Positions 56,931 to 64,000 of a DNA stretch of 64,000 bases are shown here, piece after piece. The position numbers and the translations under genes are program-made. The DNA is from Caldicellulosiruptoraceae bacterium PP1 (GTDB taxonomy: Bacteria > Bacillota > Thermoanaerobacteria > Caldicellulosiruptorales > Caldicellulosiruptoraceae): positions 1 to 64,000 of the forward strand of contig JBGGOQ010000007.1 in the NCBI GenBank assembly GCA_041320695.1, given 5' to 3'. Below the pieces are notes generated by a model. It saw nothing but the letters and a program-made list of their open reading frames with translations, was not told the DNA's origin and did no database searches. Every line of letters starts with the position of its first letter. Position 1 is the stretch's first letter.

Positions 56931-58073
56931 TTATAATTTTCTGACGCTGTTTCCTTCAACCAACCTATAAGATACATAATTTGTTTTAATTTCTAATGTT
57001 TGATTATTTACTAATTTATCAATACATTCAATTGCTAATTGAGCAATCCTTTCTTCATCTTGTTTAATATGTGTTATCAGTATATTATTAGGATACATTG
57101 CAAAATATGAGGTATCAAAACACACTAATGAAATATCATCCGGAACTTTCAAATTCATTTTCATTAATGCTTTCAGTGTTAAATACAATGTATTAGTATT
57201 TATGCATATTAATGATGTAATCTCCTTGTTATTATTTAGGTATTTGCATATACTATTTATTGCTTCTCTTGTTAAATGACTATCGTTTTCAATATTATAA
57301 TTCCAACAAGCTTCAAAAGGTATTTCAGTAAAAACATATCTTTTTTTATATTTGATATTATTTATTGCCAACTCTTCAATATATCCATTAATTCTTTCTT
57401 CTATACTTGAAGCAGCTGTTGGTGCAAAACTAATTATACCAATGTTTTTATGATTCATTTTTATTAAATATCTTGTTAAATTTTGCATTGCTTCTTTATG
57501 ATTTATTGAAACAGACGCAATATTAAGTCCGGCAAACTTTTTATCAATTAAAACAATTGGGAAATTTTTAATACTAAGCTGAACAATTTCAGGATTATAA
57601 CTTTCATTGTGGACAGGATTCATAACTATTCCTTTTACTTCAGATTCCATTAACTGATTTATTGCTATTTTTTCATTTTCATAACTGTTAATACTTATTT
57701 TTGTAATTACATCATATCCATATTCAGATGAGTATTTTAGAAAATATTTTGTAAAATTCTTTCCAAAACTTTGATCAATATCTTCTAAAATTAATCCAAT
57801 ACACTTCTTATATTTTTCAGTAGATTCAGCCTTATTTTCTTGAACATTTATTAATTGATTTTTTATAAATATACCTTTTCCCCTTATTTTATAAACTATA
57901 CCATCTTTCTCTAAAAGCTCCAACGCTTTTTTGATGGTAATCTTACTTGTACCAAAAAGTTTACATAACTCTTCTTCGGTACCTAACTTATCTCCAGTTT
58001 TTAAATTATTCTGTTCAATAATTGCTATTAATTTATTGTATATGTCTATATATTTTATTGTAATTGATTGCAT
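56931..58073 (-). CDS. GntR winged-helix/LacI-type transcriptional regulator (GH38 locus)
   Basis: About 380 residues. GntR domain about 8-72 (LGTEEELCKLFGTSKITIKK), LacI-type effector domain about 90-375. ATG 58073 follows AGGAAGTGAT; the TTG at 58076 immediately precedes it. Co-directional with GH38 and with the ruined importer genes, so it probably controls all of them. A palindrome 32 bases upstream may be its operator. Confidence 0.88.
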   Translation of the reverse strand: MQSITIKYIDIYNKLIAIIEQNNLKTGDKLGTEEELCKLFGTSKITIKKALELLEKDGIVYKIRGKGIFIKNQLINVQENKAESTEKYKKCIGLILEDIDQSFGKNFTKYFLKYSSEYGYDVITKISINSYENEKIAINQLMESEVKGIVMNPVHNESYNPEIVQLSIKNFPIVLIDKKFAGLNIASVSINHKEAMQNLTRYLIKMNHKNIGIISFAPTAASSIEERINGYIEELAINNIKYKKRYVFTEIPFEACWNYNIENDSHLTREAINSICKYLNNNKEITSLICINTNTLYLTLKALMKMNLKVPDDISLVCFDTSYFAMYPNNILITHIKQDEERIAQLAIECIDKLVNNQTLEIKTNYVSYRLVEGNSVRKL

Positions 58074-58104
58074 CAAATCACTTCCTCATATTGTAATACA
58101 AAAA

Positions 58105-58129
58105 ATATAACATATTTTTTATGTTATAT
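58105..58129. promoter_or_regulatory. Palindrome upstream of the GH38-locus regulator
   Basis: Arms ATATAACATA and TATGTTATAT separated by TTTTT. Size and symmetry suit a dimeric GntR-type operator. It also lies 12 bases beyond the permease stop codon, so a terminator role is the alternative. Confidence 0.45.
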
Positions 58130-58140
58130 ACAATTATGTT

Positions 58141-58872
58141 TTATCCTTTTATACCACTGAAAGTCTTACCCTTAACAAAGTAGTTCTGTGAAATAACGAA
58201 AATAATTATAATTGGTAAACTAACAAGGACGGCTGCAGCCATTAAATGAGGCCAAGAAGTCATATATGTTGATTTAAATTGTTGTAATGCAAGTTGTAAA
58301 GTATATTTTGATTCTTCCTGTAAATAAATTAATGGTCCTGTAAAATCATTCCATAAATTTAGCAATTGAAACAAACAAATAGTAATAATAGCTGGTTTTG
58401 ACCACATTTCGCTTTCAAACCATGCTGGGGCCACAATGCCTATATTATTTAACAAATAATTTATATAATCAAATCGATTATTAAAGGACCATTGCCATAT
58501 TAAAGCAATAGCAACCGTTGGTACTAAAGTTGGTATAAAGAATATTGCTCTAAATACACCAATAAACTTAATTATTGAATTTAAAAGAACTGCAATTAAA
58601 ACACCTAAAATTAAATTAAGTGGTACTGCTATTATGGTATAAAATAAAGTATTTTTTACTGATATGATAAACAAATCATCATTGAAAGCAGATAAATAAT
58701 TTTTGAAACCAGTAAAACTTTTTATATCTATTCCATTATAATCAAAAAAGCTAAAAATAAATGATGATAATATTGGATAGATATAAAATAATAATAAACC
58801 AATTAACCATGGTAATGAAAATAATATGCCCCATTTGACCTTATTTCTTTCTATTGAAACTTTTCTATGCAT
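58141..58872 (-). pseudogene. Chimeric ABC permease: MalF-type front fused to MalG-type back
   Basis: About 243 residues in one open frame. The first about 165 residues are a MalF-type permease (WGILFSLPWLIGLLLFYIYP, FKNYLSAF, ATLVPT-like FIPTLVPTVAIALIWQW) up to WSKPAIITICLF. From LNLWNDFTGPLIYL to the end (YFVKGKTFSGIKG) it is a MalG-type C terminus. Both EAA ATPase-docking loops are missing. The junction lies near 58355-58375. A deletion must have removed the end of one permease gene and most of the next, in frame. ATG 58872 follows GGTGGG. Transport activity is very unlikely. Confidence 0.85.
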
Positions 58873-58906
58873 ATCTATCAACCCACCAAAAATATATTAT
58901 ATTAAT

Positions 58907-58936
58907 TGTGGTCTTCTGCTTTTACAGAAGACCACA
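58907..58936 (-). terminator. Hairpin after the (ruined) binding-protein gene
   Basis: Twelve-bp perfect stem TGTGGTCTTCTG/CAGAAGACCACA with a 6-base loop, 8 bases beyond the binding-protein stop on the minus strand. Confidence 0.8.
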
Positions 58937-58944
58937 AAAAATTT

Positions 58945-60246
58945 TTATTTATATACTAATTCCGTGTTTACTTTGTCTGTTACCTTTTTCAATAAATCTT
59001 TTGGTGTTCCCTTTCCATATAATGTATTGTTGGTTGCTGTAACTAATTCATCCCATGACAACTGTCCTTTTGGAATTGGAGGTCTACACTTTGAACTTGG
59101 TAGTAAATCAGCAACTACTTTACCATATTGATATTCTTTATACCATTTTAGACTATCATTTATTTTTTTAGCTGACATGAAGTGAGCTGTTTCTTCACTA
59201 TAAGTATATACACCATTACTAGTACTTAAGTATTTCATGAAATCAAAGCTTACTTGTTTATTCTTTGCTCCTCTTGGCATTACTACTCCCCAGGCACCTG
59301 CCCAAGATACTACTCTTTTTCCATCCGGTGATGGAATTGGAGCAACGCCATATTCAATATCAGGTGCTAATGTTTTATATGTTGCATCATCCATGGTCCA
59401 CTAACCATCATAGCAACTTTTCTTGTTAAAAATAGTTCAATATTACTTGCTGTAGCAGTAGAAAAGCTTTGAACATCAGCTGCATTATATTTTTTAGCGT
59501 AAGATACTTCCCATTCTAATGCTTTAATAATATTAGGATCATTAGCTGTTATTTTACCAGTATTTTTATCTTGGAATTCTCCACCCAATACCCATCCACA
59601 AGTGTATAGCCAACCTTGGCTCAACCATGGGATAAAACCAATTTGTTCAAATCTATTACCTTTTTTATTAGTTAACTTTTCTGCCATTTTATCTAATTCT
59701 ACAATAGTTTTTGGTGGTTTTTCTGAATCAAAGCCAGCTTCTTTAAACAATTTTTTATTCCAATATAATGTTCTTGTATCAGCATCTGTTGGTAAACCAT
59801 ATAATTTGTTTGTATAATTTGGTTCAGACCATGCATAAACAAAAAATAAATCCTTTGTTATATTGTTTTTCTTAGCTGTTTCAGTAATATCTTCAAACAA
59901 TATTCTGTACCCCATTGAGGTACCATAAAACGATCAAACCAAACAACGTCAGGTGGATTTTTTGCAGCAATAGCAGTCATTAATTTATCTGTAATACCTT
60001 GCCACTACCACTACCACCAACAAATTGTCCTTTTACAACAACTGTTTTACTTGGAACATTAAAATTCTTAACAATTATTTCCGAACATGGCTTCTCAGGT
60101 AATTCACTCATTGGATGCCAAAATGTAATTTGAACTTTTGAAGCCGCTTGAACTAATGTGTCGAATGAAACTGATGTAATAACAAAAGAAATCAGTAGTA
60201 AAACATCAACAAAGCACAACCATTTTTTAACAGGCACAACAAACAA
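58945..60246 (-). pseudogene. Frameshifted sugar-binding protein gene
   Basis: Three minus-strand frames together make one family-1 binding protein: 60246-59980 (signal peptide, VQITFWHPMSELPEK), 59915-59367 (LYGLPTDADTRTLYWNKKLF, VAMMVSGPW) and 59394-58945 (DIEYGVAPIPSPDGKRVVSW). Breaks lie near 60000, 59930 and 59390. Between the first two breaks a third frame reads ITDKLMTAIAAKNPPDVVWF, so homology is continuous and the gene was once complete. No RBS precedes the signal peptide. It is non-functional. Confidence 0.88.
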
Positions 60247-60272
60247 TCTTCATTATTTTTTATTCATAAAAT

Positions 60273-60301
60273 ATTATATAAATATATATTAAACATGTCA
60301 A
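60273..60301 (-). promoter_or_regulatory. Consensus sigma-A promoter of the ruined importer operon
   Basis: On the minus strand: TTGACA (60301-60296), 17-base spacer, TATAAT (60278-60273). A perfect consensus promoter placed just upstream of the broken binding-protein gene, with only about 25 bases between the -10 box and the coding frame. Confidence 0.75.
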
Positions 60302-60600
60302 TATATTATATATATAATTTGAATATAATATTATATATTAAAAAGCATGATTTAATGTTACATAATAAATAATTAATATTTTATTTGTCATAAATTTAAT
60401 TATTTTTGAGATAAATAATTGTATTAGTATATAATATTCGAATAATTATTTAATAGTACTTAACTGATCTTTTTAATATATTTTAATACTTAAGTTTTTC
60501 ATAAATTATTTAATATAAAATTTTATAATAAATGACTGTAACTTAAAAGACATAATGTTACTAAGTTTATATTATTTCACTCATTTTATGTAATATATTG
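60302..60600. other. AT-rich divergent intergenic region
   Basis: About 300 bases of nearly pure A/T between the importer promoter and the second chemoreceptor promoter. TAATGTTAC occurs twice (about 60353 and 60553). No gene is seen. Confidence 0.6.
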
Positions 60601-60629
60601 TTGTGAAATGTCTTTTTTTACATTATAAT
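60601..60629 (+). promoter_or_regulatory. Promoter of the second chemoreceptor gene
   Basis: TTGTGA, 17-base spacer, TATAAT, aligned with the promoter at 40515 including flanking TTATGTAAT and GTCTTT. It overlaps the in-frame ATG at 60603, which therefore cannot be the start. Confidence 0.65.
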
Positions 60630-60665
60630 TTAAAGTATATTAACCAGAGTTTGGGGGAATATATT

Positions 60666-62765
60666 TTGTTTAATGAAGGTAATCATTTCAATATATTGTT
60701 CTCTTTCTTAAAGAAGAAGGGTTTAGCTCGAAACTTATCAAAGCTTTTGATAGGATCTATTGTATTACCAATATTATTTATAGGCATTATTTCAGTAACA
60801 TCTTCGTATAATTCAATTATTAGCAAAAGCAAGGATGGATTTTTATCAACCACTCATTCAACTGGAATGTATATGGATTCAATATTTAAAAATGTAGAAC
60901 AGAATATCTTTCAACTTATTACAAATAATGTTTTATTAGATTACTATTCTGAAACTTCAACAGATTATGCAAAGCCAGTTGCAAGAGAGAATGCTCAAAA
61001 AATGATTTCAAATGTGATGAATACTAATAATCTAATTTCTGGTATACATATTATTACTGATAAAGAAACCACTATTACATATCCAATGGATAGTGTTTCG
61101 TTTATATATGATTTTAATAAAATTAAAAATTCAAACTGGTACAAAAGGATAGAATCGGCTAATGGAAGACCAATATGGTTTGATAATCACTTTGAAGCAT
61201 TTGATGATATATCTATTAAAAATGGATATAAAATTGATGCTTACGCAATTTCTGTCGGGGTTAGTTATATTGATATTAGGACAAATAAAAAAATCGGTGT
61301 AGTTATATTTGATATTAGTGAGAAACAATTAAAGGAAACTCTAAGGAATATAAAGCTATCTCAAAATGGATTTTTCTTAACTTTAACCCCTCAAGATAGA
61401 ATTATTTCATCTGAAAATACAGCATTTAAAATTACAGGCCAAGCATCATTTATAAATAATATAAAAAATAACATAAGTGAGAATAAAAATGAAGGAGCTT
61501 TTGAGGCTAAAATTGGTAGTAGAGCATTATTAGTATGTTATTTCCATTCAACATTCTCTGATTTAACATATATTGGAATTGTCCCACTATCAGATTTATT
61601 ATCAGCAGCTAATGGATTAAGAGCACTTATTATTATAGTTTCAATTATATTTACTATAATTGCTCTTGCTATTGCTATGTATTTTGCGTCAAAGATAGCT
61701 TTTGATATTGAAAAGGTCACTCATACAATTAGTACAGCTGCAAGCGGAGATTTGCGTGTGAATAGCAATGTTAAAAGGAATGACGAAATTGGTATTCTAT
61801 CTGAGAATTTCAATAAAATGACATTACAACTTAGAAGTCTAATAAAAAAGGGAATTGATTTATCAACACAGGTTAATAATTCAATTGAAAACGTTTCAAA
61901 AATTGCAAATGAGGTATCATCAATAACTAATGATGTATCTTTAGAAATTCAGGAGATAGCAACAGGAGCTGGAAATCAAGCCGAAGAAGCTAACAAAATA
62001 CTAAAAAGTGTAACTTATTTTGGTGATAGAATTAATGATGTTGTAAGTGCATCAAATGAGATGGATTCTTTATCTGATGAAGTAAATAATTATACTAATA
62101 TAGGACTTGAAACAGTAAAAGAACTAAGTAAATGGGCTGAACAAACATCTAAGGTTACCGGCTCCATGATTTCAAATATAAACGAACTTTCTGGATATAC
62201 AAAATCTATAGGGAGAATTACAAATTTATTAAATAATATTTCAGAGCAAACCAAACTACTTGCTTTAAATGCATCAATTGAAGCTGCTAAAGCAGGTGAA
62301 GCTGGAAGAGGATTTTCGGTTGTTGCAGCCGAGATTAGGAAACTTGCAGACCAATCAAGAAATTCAACAAAGGATATTGAAGATATACTAAATAAAATAA
62401 TTAAACAGACTGATGCTACTCAAAATGTTGCTGATGATGTAGAGAACATAATCAAAGGACAAGAAAAATCTGTGTTAGAAGTTTCAAAATCATTGAGCAA
62501 TATTATAACTGCAATGAATAAACTTTCTGATAAAATTGAAGATATCAATAAATCAATACATATGATAGACAATGATAAAAACGAGATTATTGAAAGTATC
62601 GAAAATATTTCATCAATTTCACAGGAGACAGCAGCGTCTTCAGAAGAAGTTTCGTCGGCTGCCAAAGAACAATTGTCTTCAATTGGAGAGTTAAAAACAC
62701 TTATTGATAATTTAAACAATTTAGCTCAAGATCTTAAAAAGGCCATGGAAATTTTTAAGGTATAA
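60666..62765 (+). CDS. Methyl-accepting chemotaxis protein with dCache sensor (2)
   Basis: About 699 residues. TTG 60666 is chosen: GGGGGAA lies 6-7 bases upstream and the resulting N terminus ([13 protein letters not shown]) aligns with the paralog at 40576 ([13 protein letters not shown]). Membrane helix, dCache sensor, second helix, HAMP and signalling domain are in the same order, with the same tip [20 protein letters not shown]. The sensor half is more divergent than the signalling half, suggesting a different ligand. Confidence 0.92.
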   Translation: MFNEGNHFNILFSFLKKKGLARNLSKLLIGSIVLPILFIGIISVTSSYNSIISKSKDGFLSTTHSTGMYMDSIFKNVEQNIFQLITNNVLLDYYSETSTDYAKPVARENAQKMISNVMNTNNLISGIHIITDKETTITYPMDSVSFIYDFNKIKNSNWYKRIESANGRPIWFDNHFEAFDDISIKNGYKIDAYAISVGVSYIDIRTNKKIGVVIFDISEKQLKETLRNIKLSQNGFFLTLTPQDRIISSENTAFKITGQASFINNIKNNISENKNEGAFEAKIGSRALLVCYFHSTFSDLTYIGIVPLSDLLSAANGLRALIIIVSIIFTIIALAIAMYFASKIAFDIEKVTHTISTAASGDLRVNSNVKRNDEIGILSENFNKMTLQLRSLIKKGIDLSTQVNNSIENVSKIANEVSSITNDVSLEIQEIATGAGNQAEEANKILKSVTYFGDRINDVVSASNEMDSLSDEVNNYTNIGLETVKELSKWAEQTSKVTGSMISNINELSGYTKSIGRITNLLNNISEQTKLLALNASIEAAKAGEAGRGFSVVAAEIRKLADQSRNSTKDIEDILNKIIKQTDATQNVADDVENIIKGQEKSVLEVSKSLSNIITAMNKLSDKIEDINKSIHMIDNDKNEIIESIENISSISQETAASSEEVSSAAKEQLSSIGELKTLIDNLNNLAQDLKKAMEIFKV

Positions 62766-62770
62766 TAAAA

Positions 62771-62945
62771 TCAGAAAATAAGGTGTCTCACCTGTATGTT
62801 TTTTAATAGTTTGCTTAAGTAGTCTTGTGAAAAATTAAAATATGACGCTATGTCATTAAGTGATATCTCTTTCTTGTAGTTCTCCTTAAGATACTGTTCA
62901 ATTATCTCTATAATGTTACTATGTTGTATATCATGGACGTGCAAG
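62771..62945 (-). pseudogene. AraC-type helix-turn-helix fragment
   Basis: The minus-strand frame reads IIEIIEQYLKENYKKEISL, then NDIASYFNFSQDYLSKLLK and stops at 62771. This is the first helix-turn-helix of an AraC-family (YesN-like) DNA-binding domain; the second helix-turn-helix is missing. The upstream side runs into the IS605-type element end, so the gene was cut on both sides. Confidence 0.65.
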
Positions 62946-63060
62946 GTGAACTACCCCCACCTATAGAGGTGGGGGCTTCGTGGTCAAGGTAAGCTACCTT
63001 ACCAGATTACCCACGCTCAAAGGGCTGTCCCATCCCCGATAATACCATCTACATGGCTAA
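62946..63060 (-). ncRNA. Putative TnpB omega RNA (reRNA)
   Basis: The 3' end of tnpB and the right end of such elements encode the guide RNA scaffold. This interval is GC-richer than its surroundings and has two hairpins (62954-62975 and AAGGTA/TACCTT at 62986-63000). The guide would be read from the flanking DNA just below 62946, within the AraC fragment. Extent is inferred by analogy. Confidence 0.5.
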
Positions 63061-64000
63061 TTTTAGTAGATTCTTGGCTGCATTTATATCTCTATCATGT
63101 TTGGTACCACATTTAGGACATTCCCATTCCCTCAATGCTAAATCCTTTACATCAGTATTTTTATGCCCACATTCACTACATATTTGACTTGATGCATAAG
63201 AATGTGGTGCTATTATTATTTCTCTCCCATACCACTTTGCTTTATATTCTATCATCCTTCTAAATTCTGACCATGATACCTCTGTTATTGCCTTTGCTAA
63301 ATGATGATTTTGTTGCATATTCTTTACCTTCAAATCCTCCATCACTATAACTTGGTTTTCGTTTATTATTTTAGAGGATAACTTATGTAGAAAGTCTTTC
63401 CTTTGATTTGCTATCCTTTCATGTAACTTGGATAGTTTTATTCTCGTTTTCTCATAGTTTTTACTCCACCTTTGTTTCCTTGATAAATCCTTTTGTATTT
63501 TCTTTATCCTTTTTTCTGTCTTTCTTAACCATTTTGGATTCTCAATTTTTGTCCCATCTGAAAATACTGCAAATTCTTTTAACCCTAAATCTATTCCTAT
63601 CTTCTTATCTACTTTAGGCAATTCTTTTATTTCTTTTTCAACTAATATGGACACATAATATTTTCCTGCAGGTGTTTTTGATATTGTTACAGATTTTATA
63701 ATCCCTTCAAATTGTCTATGTTGTTTTATCTTTATCTTTGTGTTTAGTTTTGGCACTTTTAAGTATCCATTATCTATACTTACTGTCCCATTTTGATTAT
63801 TTGTTGTATATGATTGATAGCCTTTTTTCTTTTTGAACTTCGGAAAACCTATATTCTTATCCCTAAAAAAGTTGTTATATGCCTTTTCTAAATTAAGCTG
63901 TGCATTAGCAAGGGCAAGACTATCTACTTCCTTTAGAAATGGATATTCTCTTTTATACTTAGCAGGTGTAGTTTTTAACATTCTTTCTGTTTGCTTGTAA
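63049..64000 (-). CDS. tnpB: TnpB RNA-guided nuclease, 5' end outside the window
   Basis: At least 316 residues; the frame is open to the window edge, and the internal Met at 63981 is not the true start because YKQTER upstream continues the TnpB N-terminal region. RuvC residues are all present: Asp in [12 protein letters not shown], Glu in [12 protein letters not shown], Asp in [10 protein letters not shown] four-Cys zinc ribbon (CSECGH...CPKCGT) lies between the last two. It therefore looks catalytically intact, unlike the copy at 43817. Confidence 0.93.
   Translation of the reverse strand, partial: YKQTERMLKTTPAKYKREYPFLKEVDSLALANAQLNLEKAYNNFFRDKNIGFPKFKKKKGYQSYTTNNQNGTVSIDNGYLKVPKLNTKIKIKQHRQFEGIIKSVTISKTPAGKYYVSILVEKEIKELPKVDKKIGIDLGLKEFAVFSDGTKIENPKWLRKTEKRIKKIQKDLSRKQRWSKNYEKTRIKLSKLHERIANQRKDFLHKLSSKIINENQVIVMEDLKVKNMQQNHHLAKAITEVSWSEFRRMIEYKAKWYGREIIIAPHSYASSQICSECGHKNTDVKDLALREWECPKCGTKHDRDINAAKNLLKLAM

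Larger units (their letters stand above)
62946..64000 (-). mobile_element. IS605-family (TnpB-bearing) element, right end in window
   Basis: Right end marked by a 9-bp GC-rich hairpin (CCCCCACCT/AGGTGGGGG, 62954-62975) followed on the minus strand by TAGTTCAC, as is usual for IS200/IS605 ends. The TnpB gene fills the rest and continues past the window edge. No TnpA is in view. Confidence 0.75.

Noticed and set aside
58826-59131. Plus-strand open frame across the permease/binding-protein junction
   Set aside because: Runs antisense to two recognisable genes and through a terminator hairpin; no RBS.
60603-60665. Upstream in-frame ATG for the second chemoreceptor
   Set aside because: It lies inside the promoter shared with the paralog; the TTG at 60666 has an RBS and gives the conserved N terminus.

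Overview
The window is strongly AT-rich DNA from a low-GC Gram-positive bacterium, most likely an anaerobic member of the Clostridia that lives on plant or other complex glycans. The reasons are S-layer-homology (SLH) repeats on a secreted galactanase, a type I dockerin, GntR/LacI-type sugar regulators, sugar ABC importers without dedicated ATPases, strong AGGAGG-type ribosome binding sites with frequent TTG and GTG starts, and IS607/IS605-type TnpB genes. The genus cannot be named safely. No rRNA, tRNA or CRISPR array was seen.

Layout. 0.1-4.9 kb: a cell-surface GH53 beta-1,4-galactanase (CBM61, cohesin-like domain, SLH) and a secreted CBM61-dockerin protein. 5.0-7.4 kb: a small radical SAM protein and a membrane-anchored LmbE/PIG-L deacetylase. 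7.5-21.7 kb: a divergent GntR/LacI-type repressor, then a long plus-strand transport cluster. It holds a normal sugar-binding protein, a giant binding protein with two extra beta domains, two permease pairs, an NHL-TPR membrane protein, a Yip1-like protein and a DUF5696-like glycosidase-like protein. 21.7-40.4 kb: a glycan catabolic cluster with two GH20-type enzymes, two GH38 alpha-mannosidases, an EEP-fold hydrolase, a SIS-domain amino-sugar enzyme, two xylose-isomerase-like TIM barrels around a Gfo/Idh/MocA oxidoreductase, and four uroporphyrinogen-decarboxylase-like proteins plus a fragment of a fifth.

40.5-62.8 kb: two paralogous chemoreceptors in the same orientation bracket a partly decayed accessory region. 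In it are a hypothetical gene split by a run of 12 G, a dead IS607-type element, a truncated copy of GH42, about 1.9 kb of eroded DNA, an intact GH42 locus (regulator, binding protein, two permeases, beta-galactosidase), a D-lyxose-isomerase-like remnant, and a third GH38 locus. The importer of that third locus is ruined: its binding protein carries frameshifts and its two permease genes have been fused by deletion. 62.8-64.0 kb: an AraC-type fragment interrupted by an IS605-type element with an apparently intact TnpB that runs off the window.

How the genes fit together (inference): chemoreceptors and binding proteins detect and import oligosaccharides; GH53 and GH42 act on galactans; GH20, GH38 and the SIS enzyme would dismantle glycans containing HexNAc and mannose, such as N-glycans. 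The Gfo/Idh plus TIM-barrel set would handle oxidised or modified sugars. No ABC ATPase lies in the window, so all importers presumably share an MsmX-type ATPase encoded elsewhere.
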